From: CAYUYV01 sp050331455
GTDB taxonomy: Bacteria; Pseudomonadota; Alphaproteobacteria; JAJFIK01
Assembly: GCA_050331455.1 (NCBI GenBank)
Contig: JBHJGV010000038.1
Span: 1-26,682 of the forward strand
Length of the DNA: 26,682 bases
Reading direction: 5' to 3'
Part shown: piece after piece, positions 1 through 6,036 of the stretch
Layout: every line of letters starts with the position of its first letter
Numbering within the stretch: position 1 is the stretch's first letter
Made by a program: the position numbers and the translations under genes
The notes under the pieces: generated by a model
Databases searched by the model: none
The model's input: the letters and a program-made list of their open reading frames with translations, nothing else
Told to the model about the DNA's origin: nothing

Positions 1-11
1 GGAGACGAGCC

Positions 12-1169
12 ATGTCAGTCCGGCCTTATCGGGAGATTCACCGCCGTCCGTGCCGTCAGATCATGGTGGGCCCTGTGCCCGTGGGCGGGGACGCGCCGAT
101 CACGGTGCAGTCCATGACCAACACCCTGACCGACGATGTGCAGGGCACGATCGCCCAGGTGAAAGCCCTGGAGGAAGCGGGCGCGGACATTGTGCGCGTT
201 TCAGTGCCCGACGAGGACAGCACCAGGGCGCTCAAATCCATCGTCCGGGCCTGTTCCGTGCCCATCGTGGCGGATGTCCATTTCCACTATAAACGGGCCA
301 TCGAGGCCGCGGAGGCGGGCGCCGCCTGCCTGCGCATCAATCCGGGCAATATCGGCTCGCCCGAGCGGGTGCGCGAGGTGGTGAAGGCCGCCAAGGACCA
401 TGGCTGCGCCATGCGCATCGGCGTCAATGGCGGCTCCCTGGAGAAGCACCTTCTGGAGCGCTATGGCGAGCCGTGCCCCGAGGCCATGATCGAAAGCGCG
501 TTGGAGCACGCCAAGATCCTGGAGGACAACGACTTTTTCGAATTCAAGATCTCCGTGAAAGCGTCCGACGTGTTCCTCGCCGTGGCGGCCTATCAGGGCC
601 TTGCCGAGGCCTGCGATTACCCGCTCCATCTGGGCATCACGGAAGCGGGCGGGCTGATGTCCGGCACCATCAAGTCCTCGATCGGGCTCGGCATGCTGCT
701 GTGGTCCGGCATCGGCGACACGATCCGCGTCTCCCTGTCCGCCGATCCGGTGGAGGAGATCCGGGTGGGCTTTGATATTTTGAAATCGCTGAACCTGCGC
801 CACCGGGGGGTCAACATCATTTCCTGCCCGTCCTGCGCCCGCCAGGGCTTCGATGTGATTGGTACCGTGAAGATCCTGGAGGAACGGCTGGCCCATATTT
901 CGACGCCCATGACCCTGTCGATCATCGGCTGCGTGGTGAACGGGCCGGGCGAGGCGCGCGAGACCGATCTCGGTTTCACGGGGGGCGGCGCGGACAAGAA
1001 GGCCGCCGGCGCCGGGGCCGGCATGGTCTATGTGGCCGGCAAGCCCGACCACAAACTGGACAATGACAAGATGATCGACCACCTCGTGGAACTGGTGGAA
1101 GAGCGCGCTGCCCGCATCGAGGCGACCCGCGAGGCGGACGCGGCGGGCAAGCCCACGGCGGCCGCCTGA
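12..1169 (+). CDS. ispG: 4-hydroxy-3-methylbut-2-en-1-yl diphosphate synthase (IspG/GcpE)
   Basis: This enzyme makes HMBPP from methylerythritol cyclodiphosphate in the MEP isoprenoid pathway, using a [4Fe-4S] cluster in the cytosol. The 385-residue product has the short bacterial layout. An N-terminal TIM-barrel part carries VQSMTNT near residue 32 and RINPGNIG near 108. A C-terminal cluster domain carries SCPSC (Cys272, Cys275) and GCVVNGPGEA (Cys307 with Glu314 as the usual fourth ligand). All expected cluster residues are present, so the protein should be active. The ATG at 12 is preceded by GGAGACGAG at the very start of the window, which fits a ribosome binding site; any upstream promoter is outside the window. 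ispA follows on the same strand after 64 bases, so co-transcription for isoprenoid supply is likely. The family assignment is certain; the operon is inferred. Confidence 0.98.
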   Translation: MSVRPYREIHRRPCRQIMVGPVPVGGDAPITVQSMTNTLTDDVQGTIAQVKALEEAGADIVRVSVPDEDSTRALKSIVRACSVPIVADVHFHYKRAIEAAEAGAACLRINPGNIGSPERVREVVKAAKDHGCAMRIGVNGGSLEKHLLERYGEPCPEAMIESALEHAKILEDNDFFEFKISVKASDVFLAVAAYQGLAEACDYPLHLGITEAGGLMSGTIKSSIGLGMLLWSGIGDTIRVSLSADPVEEIRVGFDILKSLNLRHRGVNIISCPSCARQGFDVIGTVKILEERLAHISTPMTLSIIGCVVNGPGEARETDLGFTGGGADKKAAGAGAGMVYVAGKPDHKLDNDKMIDHLVELVEERAARIEATREADAAGKPTAAA

Positions 1170-1171
1170 CT

Positions 1172-1217
1172 GGCCCAACCGCTTGGCGACAGCCGGCCCA
1201 ACCGCTTGGCGACAGCC
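1172..1217. repeat. Perfect 23-bp tandem duplication between ispG and ispA
   Basis: Two identical 23-bp units, 1172-1194 and 1195-1217, both beginning GGCCCAACCGCTTGG, lie head to tail between the ispG stop and the ispA ribosome binding site (AAGGA at 1220-1224). No mismatch separates the copies, which suggests a recent duplication by slippage or unequal exchange. It lengthens the spacer between the two genes. A regulatory role is not shown. Confidence 0.9.
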
Positions 1218-1233
1218 GTAAGGATGCGAGACC

Positions 1234-2121
1234 ATGGCAGACCTCGACACCCAGATGACGGAAATCGGCGAACGGGTCACCCAGACCCTCGACGCCCTGC
1301 TGCCGCCCGTGGACGGGCCGCGGGGGCGTGTCGTCGAGGCCATGCGCTATTCCGCCTTGAGCGGCGGGAAACGTCTGCGCCCCTTTCTGGTGGTCAGCAC
1401 GGCGCGGCTTTACGGCGTGCCGGACGCACGGTCCCTGAGGGCCGCCGCTGCCCTCGAAATGATTCACTGTTACAGCCTGATCCATGACGACCTTCCGGCC
1501 ATGGACGATGCGGATCTGCGGCGCGGCAAGCCCTCTGTTCACAAACAATTCGACGAGGCGACCGCCATTTTGGCCGGCGACGGTCTGCTGACCTATGCCT
1601 TCGAAGTGGCGATCGCGCCGGAAACCCATGATGACCCGGCCGTCACGGCCGCACTGGTGCGCGATCTGGCGCGGGCCGCCGGGGCCGAAGGCATGGTCGG
1701 CGGACAGATGATCGATCTGTCCGGTGAGCGCGACGGCCTGGACCTGGACGGTATTTCCGAGCTTCAGCGCCTGAAGACCGGCGCCCTGATCGCTTATGGC
1801 TGCCAGGCCGGATGCATTCTGGGCAAAAGCCCGGATGAGGACCGCATCGCGTTCCAATCTTACACGGACAATATCGGCCTCGCCTTCCAGATCGCCGACG
1901 ACATACTCGACGCAACCGCCAGTGAAGCGGATCTGGGCAAGCCCGCCGGCCAGGACGAGGCCATGAACAAGGCCACTTTCGTCAAGCTGCTCGGCCTCGA
2001 CGGGGCCCGGGAAAAGGCCGAGGCGCTGGTGACACGGGCATGCGACGCGCTCGACCGGTTCGACGACCGTGCCGACGCCCTGCGCGATGTCGCCCGGTTC
2101 ATCGTGACCCGCAAGTCCTGA
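1234..2121 (+). CDS. ispA: Farnesyl diphosphate synthase (short-chain polyprenyl synthase)
   Basis: This cytosolic enzyme condenses isopentenyl diphosphate with allylic diphosphates to give farnesyl diphosphate, the precursor of undecaprenol, quinone side chains and hopanoids or carotenoids. The 295-residue all-helical synthase shows GGKRLRP at 44-50, the first Asp-rich motif DDLPAMD at 85-91 with the two-residue insertion typical of bacterial farnesyl synthases, KTG at 181-183, and the second Asp-rich motif DDILD at 222-226. The length matches E. coli IspA (299). The start ATG at 1234 has AAGGA nine bases upstream. It sits just behind ispG, so the two probably form an isoprenoid unit. A geranylgeranyl chain length cannot be excluded from sequence alone, but the first motif favours farnesyl. 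Confidence 0.95.
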   Translation: MADLDTQMTEIGERVTQTLDALLPPVDGPRGRVVEAMRYSALSGGKRLRPFLVVSTARLYGVPDARSLRAAAALEMIHCYSLIHDDLPAMDDADLRRGKPSVHKQFDEATAILAGDGLLTYAFEVAIAPETHDDPAVTAALVRDLARAAGAEGMVGGQMIDLSGERDGLDLDGISELQRLKTGALIAYGCQAGCILGKSPDEDRIAFQSYTDNIGLAFQIADDILDATASEADLGKPAGQDEAMNKATFVKLLGLDGAREKAEALVTRACDALDRFDDRADALRDVARFIVTRKS

Positions 2122-2125
2122 TCCC

Positions 2126-2151
2126 GGCCGGGCTGTCTCCAACCGGCCTTT
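2126..2151 (+). terminator. Possible weak terminator after ispA
   Basis: GGCCGG at 2126-2131 pairs with CCGGCC at 2143-2148 across an 11-base loop and is followed by TTT. The stem is only six base pairs and the T-run is short, so this is at best a weak intrinsic terminator for ispG-ispA. It begins four bases after the ispA stop. Confidence 0.3.
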
Positions 2152-2633
2152 CCCCTGCCCATCCGATGTTGGATACACGCTGCCCGTACAAGGTGTCGGT
2201 CGCATGGGGCGATGCGACCAGCTCGCAAGACCTTTTCCATGAACGCGAGCTCCCTGAACGCGCGTCATGCCGCACCGCATCGCCGTCTTTGCCGCGGCCC
2301 ACAGAGCCATGTCCGTGTCCGGAATGATCCGTACCCCTCAAAAAAAGACGTGCGCAACGCGCTGACGAGTCTCGTTTTGCACGGGGCAGCTATAACGTCG
2401 AGATCAAATGACAAAGCTTTCCAAAGGTCCAAACTCTCTCTTCAGAAAACTCAAAGCGTTTCATGTCAAATCTGCGACATTGGTGTGAATGCGCAAAGAT
2501 TATACGCATATTAAAACATCCCGTATCCGTTATGAAAATGCCCCACATAGTAATCATGTGCCAGTTTGCCGGATAAGGATACAATTCGATACCTATCATT
2601 GGACGAAATGGTCTTGGTCTACCCCTCGTCGTG

Positions 2634-2662
2634 TTGACAATGGGTCGGTCTGTCGTGATATT
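2634..2662 (+). promoter_or_regulatory. Candidate sigma70 promoter for the OmpA-like gene pair
   Basis: A perfect -35 hexamer TTGACA (2634-2639) is followed after 17 bases by GATATT (2657-2662), which matches four of six positions of the -10 consensus. Predicted transcription would start near 2669, giving a leader of about 60 bases before the ATG at 2728. It sits in the AT-rich part of the gap directly upstream of the gene pair. Confidence 0.5.
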
Positions 2663-2727
2663 CGTACGTAAGAACTTGGTTTTACGTCATAACAGAAATC
2701 TTTTTTGCCATTACCGCAGGTTAGACC

Positions 2728-3543
2728 ATGCCGATGTTTGGTGAGGGGGCGAATGAATCCCGCACAGCAGGTCTCTCGGTGGCGCGATCAAGTTGGTCGC
2801 CACGGGTGTCCAGGATTCGTTTGGTGCTTTTTGGGCTAACGACGGCCGTCCTTTGCGTTGCGGTTTTGTCCTTCGTGGCCGTGTCGCTTCTCGAAGGCAA
2901 TCCACCCTCCGCCGGCGAGCGGCTTGATAGCACCGAGACGGCTTTGAAAAATGCGGTTGAGGGCAGCGCAAAACCCGGCGCGCTCGCCAAAATAGGTGAA
3001 GCACCGGACGAAGTGGCCGGCGCGGCAAAAGTAGATCTGGCCGCCGTGCCACTTTCACCGCAGGAGCCGACGGGTGCCGCGGCCTTGAGCAATACAGCCA
3101 CCGCCGAGACGACCGCTGGGGCCCGCGAGACCGGCGCTGCACCGCCTGTTTCGGCACGTCCCGTGGCCGCGCCCTGCGTCCGGAAGCTGAGTGAGCTGGC
3201 GAGGCGCTCGGTGATCTATTTCCCGCGCAGCCGAGTGTCCGTCAGTGCGGAACAGGTCACGCTTCTGTCCGCCCTGATCGATATGGCACAAGCGTGCCCA
3301 ACCGCCCGAATCGAAATTATGGGTCATACGGACAGTGTAGGTGCCGAGGCCACCAATCTGACGCTCAGCTGGCAGCGAGCCGAAGGTGTTGCAACACTGT
3401 TCACCAAGGACGGCATTGATCGAGCGCGGTTGCGCGTGATCGGATTCGGCGGCAAGCGACCGCTCGTGGAAAACGAAACCGACAGCGGCCAGGCCGTCAA
3501 CCGCCGCGTGGATTTCGCAGTAACGGAGATGCCGATCCCATGA
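2728..3543 (+). CDS. Inner-membrane-anchored OmpA-like (peptidoglycan-binding) protein
   Basis: The 271-residue product has three parts. A basic cytoplasmic N-terminus (1-30) leads into one hydrophobic helix at about 31-54. An Ala/Pro/Thr-rich linker spans about 57-148. An OmpA C-terminal domain covers about 150-267. The domain shows GHTDSVG (199-205), NLTLSWQRAEGV (210-221) and NRRVDF (258-263). Asp202 and Arg217 are 15 residues apart, as are the diaminopimelate-binding Asp and Arg of OmpA, so peptidoglycan binding is likely. No lipobox or beta-barrel is seen and the anchor is uncleaved, so the layout resembles MotB- or TagL-like inner membrane proteins rather than true OmpA. Cys150 and Cys190 could form a disulfide. 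The start has AGG seven bases upstream. Its stop overlaps the next gene's start (ATGA). The specific role is unknown. Confidence 0.85.
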   Translation: MPMFGEGANESRTAGLSVARSSWSPRVSRIRLVLFGLTTAVLCVAVLSFVAVSLLEGNPPSAGERLDSTETALKNAVEGSAKPGALAKIGEAPDEVAGAAKVDLAAVPLSPQEPTGAAALSNTATAETTAGARETGAAPPVSARPVAAPCVRKLSELARRSVIYFPRSRVSVSAEQVTLLSALIDMAQACPTARIEIMGHTDSVGAEATNLTLSWQRAEGVATLFTKDGIDRARLRVIGFGGKRPLVENETDSGQAVNRRVDFAVTEMPIP

Positions 3544-3800
3544 CGAAGCTTCTGCTGATCCTTATCGCAACAAATGCGGTTTCGCTGACTTGCGGATTCG
3601 TCATCGGCCGGCGGATTTATCGGAGCCTGGGCCTCGAAAAACAGACGGCGCTTGTTCTCCAAATCACGCGCATGCGCCGGCAACTTGCAGAGAAAGCCCA
3701 TCGCACCGACTCCTTGCAACGGCACCGCAATCATGATCTGCGGCGTTTGAAGCAAAGGGAACGGAGCCTAAAATTGCTCCCCGCACCGGCGAAGTCGTAG
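3540..3800 (+). CDS. Small single-pass membrane protein with coiled coil, function unknown
   Basis: This is an 86-residue protein that I do not recognise as a named family. Residues about 3-22 form one hydrophobic segment (LLLILIATNAVSLTCGFVIG), followed by RRIYR, which suggests a membrane anchor with the rest in the cytoplasm. Residues about 35-78 are rich in Arg, Lys, Gln, Leu and Glu with a heptad-like pattern, so a basic coiled coil is likely. The ATG at 3540 overlaps the stop of the OmpA-like gene in an ATGA arrangement, implying translational coupling and probably a shared function or complex at the inner membrane. The partnership is inferred from gene overlap only. Overlap, hydrophobic start and lack of any competing frame support it as a real gene. 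Confidence 0.72.
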   Translation: MTKLLLILIATNAVSLTCGFVIGRRIYRSLGLEKQTALVLQITRMRRQLAEKAHRTDSLQRHRNHDLRRLKQRERSLKLLPAPAKS

Positions 3801-3858
3801 GGCGCTCCATCTGTTTTGGATAACAACCCCCTTTTTTAATTTAAGTGTTTTTATTGAC

Positions 3859-3885
3859 AAAAAGAGGAGCCCGTGAGGCTCCTCT
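3859..3885 (-). terminator. Intrinsic terminator of the BLUF gene
   Basis: A perfect 9-bp stem, AGAGGAGCC at 3863-3871 with GGCTCCTCT at 3877-3885 and a 5-base loop, is followed on the minus strand by a run of five T (3859-3863 read as A on the plus strand). This is a classic rho-independent terminator for the minus-strand BLUF gene ending at 3918. On the plus strand the tail is CTCGTTT, so it could weakly stop the convergent OmpA-like pair as well. Confidence 0.85.
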
Positions 3886-3917
3886 CTCGTTTCAAAACAA
3901 TCAAAGGGCCATGCTGA

Positions 3918-4334
3918 TTAAGCAGCGATTTCGATGGCCATGTCTTGCAACGCGTCCAGAAGGCTTTCCACCTGGACCGTTCCCGGATCAATAGAAGCAC
4001 GAGAAAAGTAGCGTAACAGGATCGCATCGACTTGATGCGTGTTGCGATCATGCAGCCCCATGGCCCATTGCGGGAAAAGTCGCTCGCGCACATCGGTAAA
4101 TGAAATGATGATCGGGTTCACATGCCGCGGATCCTTGGCAATCCGATGGTAGGTGGCGCTCACTTCCTGACGCCCACCTTCGAGCACTTGAACAAAAGCT
4201 TCGCCATTAAAGTGAAGCATTCCGGTAATCATTGCGCGTTCATTGTTACGCGTACAGGACGCCAATAACGTCTTCATGTCAAGCGACTCCGATGGATTTC
4301 GCTCACTGTGATAAACAAGTCTCGATAAAATCAT
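3918..4334 (-). CDS. Single-domain BLUF blue-light sensor protein
   Basis: The 138-residue protein consists of one BLUF domain (flavin-binding blue-light sensor) and a short C-terminal helical cap, as in stand-alone PixD/BlrB-type proteins. The photoactive residues are all present: Tyr8 in RLVYHS, Asn31 in RNNERAMITG, Gln49 in FVQVLEG, and the Trp90/Met92 pair in FPQWAMG. These correspond to Tyr8, Asn32, Gln50, Trp91 and Met93 of PixD. No output domain such as EAL or GGDEF is fused, so signalling must go through a partner. The frame opens further upstream to 4421, but ATG 4334 has a strong AGGGAGGTG site five bases before it and starts at the first conserved strand, so it is chosen. It has its own promoter and terminator and is convergent to the OmpA-like pair. 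The domain call is secure; partner and output are unknown. Confidence 0.92.
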   Translation of the reverse strand: MILSRLVYHSERNPSESLDMKTLLASCTRNNERAMITGMLHFNGEAFVQVLEGGRQEVSATYHRIAKDPRHVNPIIISFTDVRERLFPQWAMGLHDRNTHQVDAILLRYFSRASIDPGTVQVESLLDALQDMAIEIAA

Positions 4335-4338
4335 GGTG

Positions 4339-4347
4339 CACCTCCCT
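4339..4347 (-). promoter_or_regulatory. Strong ribosome binding site deciding the BLUF start
   Basis: On the minus strand AGGGAGGTG ends four bases before the ATG at 4334. It is among the stronger Shine-Dalgarno sequences in the window and rules out the longer frame starting at 4421. Confidence 0.8.
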
Positions 4348-4359
4348 GTCCCTATATCT

Positions 4360-4388
4360 ACAGTAAAAAGCCTAGAGTAGAGTGTCAA
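4360..4388 (-). promoter_or_regulatory. Candidate sigma70 promoter of the BLUF gene
   Basis: On the minus strand a perfect TTGACA (4383-4388) is followed after exactly 17 bases by TACTGT (4360-4365), a three-of-six -10 match. Transcription would start near 4353 with a leader of about 20 bases ending in the ribosome binding site. The weak -10 suggests modest or activator-dependent expression. The flanking 4389-4553 is AT-rich with no other recognisable feature. Confidence 0.5.
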
Positions 4389-4553
4389 TTCGCTCCGAAA
4401 CAAATTTCTCTTCTGTCGCACAGTGTAAATAATTGAACATGACGCCTTCAGGTTGCCGAGGAAAGAGAGTATTTTTCAGATAGATGCTTTGTTTGGTTCT
4501 TTTTATTACAAATAGCAAGCTTTTTCCCAGCACATTACGAACCCGCAAACTTC

Positions 4554-5270
4554 CTACTCGCGGGAATGGTCCGGATCCGTCCGCATCCATTGGAGAATAT
4601 TGGCAGCATTGGCGAGCTCGCGCCGGCGCAGCGCCGCCCGCTCCGCGGCCTCTTCGTCCTCACCCCACCGGGCGATCTGCCAGTCCTCGTCGATGCGGGA
4701 CAGGGACCAGACGGTTGCCGCAGCCAGATGCCCTTCGGCCAAGGCCAGGGCCAGAACCCCCGAAGCCGTCAGCGTGGCCGCCATATGGACGGCGCCCAGG
4801 CTGAACGGGTCAAGACGGCCGACCCATGCCTCAGCGGCGAGCCGCGTCGTGGCGGGTTGGACACAGGGCATGACGCCCGTCGTGACCGTGAGATCGATAC
4901 CCCATTCGCGCCCCGCCCATGCGAGAACGGGGGCCCACGCCTTCTCCTGGCGCGCCACAAGACCCTCGGGTTCTTCGGCGCGGTAGCACAGGAGGTCATT
5001 GGCGAAGACACCGAGCACGGCCTCGGCCACGCCGGAGGGATCGGGCGCGATGCCGTCGATCACCGTATTGGCGAAGCGGGTAAAGGGCATGGTCTGGGGG
5101 CGCACGGTCTCGGTCTGGGCCGCCCATTCCGCCGCGATGGCATGGCCGAGATCCGCCGCCGGCACGCTCAAAGGCTGGCCGCCGGGGGTCTTGATGGTGC
5201 GACCGTCGAGCAGGACCGCAAAGCCGCCGTCCCGGTGCTCCGTATCCACCCGGTCGTAGAATCGTTTCAT
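4554..5270 (-). CDS. ATP12 family F1-ATPase assembly chaperone
   Basis: ATP12 proteins bind free F1 alpha subunit during assembly of the ATP synthase head; the family occurs in mitochondria and alphaproteobacteria. The 238-residue product starts MKRFYDRV and carries LDGRTIKTP (22-30), EWAAQ (48-52), MPFTRFANTVID (61-72), DLLCYRA (92-98) and the QEKAW..VLAW stretch (108-118), all hallmark positions of the family. The open frame extends upstream to 5330, but that part overlaps the HAD gene. The ATG at 5270 aligns with family starts and has AAGGA upstream, overlapping the HAD stop. Only 11 bases separate it from the HAD gene, so the two are probably co-transcribed. It is the last gene of the long minus-strand run; no clear terminator follows. 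Confidence 0.93.
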   Translation of the reverse strand: MKRFYDRVDTEHRDGGFAVLLDGRTIKTPGGQPLSVPAADLGHAIAAEWAAQTETVRPQTMPFTRFANTVIDGIAPDPSGVAEAVLGVFANDLLCYRAEEPEGLVARQEKAWAPVLAWAGREWGIDLTVTTGVMPCVQPATTRLAAEAWVGRLDPFSLGAVHMAATLTASGVLALALAEGHLAAATVWSLSRIDEDWQIARWGEDEEAAERAALRRRELANAANILQWMRTDPDHSRE

Positions 5271-5281
5271 CCGCAGTGTCC

Positions 5282-5995
5282 TTACGCCGGCACGACGCTG
5301 CGCGCCAATTCCACCTCCTCGGGCAGCCACACATGGGTCAGCGCAAGGCTCAACTGGGCATAGCGGTCGATCACCGCCCCGGCGCCGCTGTCGATCAGGG
5401 TCTGGGCGTCGTGATAGCCCCAGGTCACGCCAATGGCCGGCACGCCGGCATTGCGCGCCAGTTCCATATCCGTGGTGGTATCGCCGATCACGACGGCGTT
5501 CTCCATATCGACGCCCGTTTCCGACAAAAGCTCCTCGATCATGGCCGGATGGGGCTTGGCATGGGTTTCGTCCGCCGTCCGCGTCGCGACGAAATGTTTG
5601 GCGATATCGTGGAACGCCATGGAGTGGTCGAGCCCCTTGCGGGACTTGTTGGTGGCCACGGCGAGCAGGACGCCAGCCTCGTCGAAGGTTTCCAGCACGA
5701 TCCGCGTGCCGGGGATCAACACGTCGGGCGACTCGTTGCTCGCGCGCATGAAGTCCCGGGCGGCGCGCATGGCCCGGGAAAACTCCGACAGCGTCTGTTT
5801 GTCCGGGCTCGGCACGAAGCGACCCACGGCTTCGCGCAGCGGCAGGCCGACAAGGGAGCGGGTCTCGTCCTCGCCGGGCGGGTGTTGTCCGATCGCCACG
5901 AAAGCGGCCGCGAAGGCCCTGTGAAAGCCGGCATGACTGTCCACCAGCGTGCCGTCATAGTCGAAGACCACAAGTTGAAGCGGATCATTGGCCAT
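5282..5995 (-). CDS. HAD-superfamily hydrolase, phosphoglycolate phosphatase-like
   Basis: This is a 237-residue cytosolic phosphatase of HAD subfamily I. Motif I is FDYDGTLVDS with nucleophile Asp12 and acid/base Asp14. Motif II is the Thr in VATNKS (Thr115), motif III the Lys in AKPHP (Lys147), and motif IV GDTTTDM (171-177) with Asp172 and Asp176. A helical cap domain lies between motifs I and II, as in Gph and related phosphatases. The substrate cannot be read from the sequence; 2-phosphoglycolate or another small phosphate ester is plausible. The frame is open to 6118, but that would run over the end of the upstream pseudouridine synthase gene. The ATG at 5995 has GGGAGA eight bases upstream and begins right before the motif I strand. 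It lies between the pseudouridine synthase (41-base gap) and ATP12. Confidence 0.9.
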   Translation of the reverse strand: MANDPLQLVVFDYDGTLVDSHAGFHRAFAAAFVAIGQHPPGEDETRSLVGLPLREAVGRFVPSPDKQTLSEFSRAMRAARDFMRASNESPDVLIPGTRIVLETFDEAGVLLAVATNKSRKGLDHSMAFHDIAKHFVATRTADETHAKPHPAMIEELLSETGVDMENAVVIGDTTTDMELARNAGVPAIGVTWGYHDAQTLIDSGAGAVIDRYAQLSLALTHVWLPEEVELARSVVPA

Positions 5996-6036
5996 GGTGT
6001 TCTCCCGGTCCGCACAGTGTTCGGGCCGCCGGACGG

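Larger units (their letters stand above)
2122..2727. other. 606-bp non-coding region, GC-rich then AT-rich
   Basis: No convincing gene lies here. Up to about 2330 the composition matches the GC-rich flanks; from there to 2727 it drops (for example 27 of 60 bases are G or C in 2521-2580). The short open frames on either strand lack ribosome binding sites and resemble no family I know. Visible structure: a weak hairpin after ispA (2126-2148), a nested dyad at 2524-2575, and a sigma70-like promoter at 2634-2662 reading toward the OmpA-like gene. The region could also hold an unrecognised small RNA. Confidence 0.6.

Noticed and set aside
201..2310. Minus-strand open frames opposite ispG and ispA
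   Set aside because: They are antisense to two complete conserved enzymes and cross the repeat-containing spacer; composition is typical of shadow frames.
2212..2514. 100-codon plus-strand frame in the gap after ispA
   Set aside because: It crosses the composition change, has no good ribosome binding site and resembles no known family.
2390..2599. 69-codon minus-strand frame in the same gap
   Set aside because: No Shine-Dalgarno sequence before its ATG and no recognisable features; it also lies across the nested dyad.
4335..4421. Longer N-terminus for the BLUF protein
   Set aside because: The extra 29 residues would span the promoter and ribosome binding site, and the BLUF fold starts right at the ATG at 4334.
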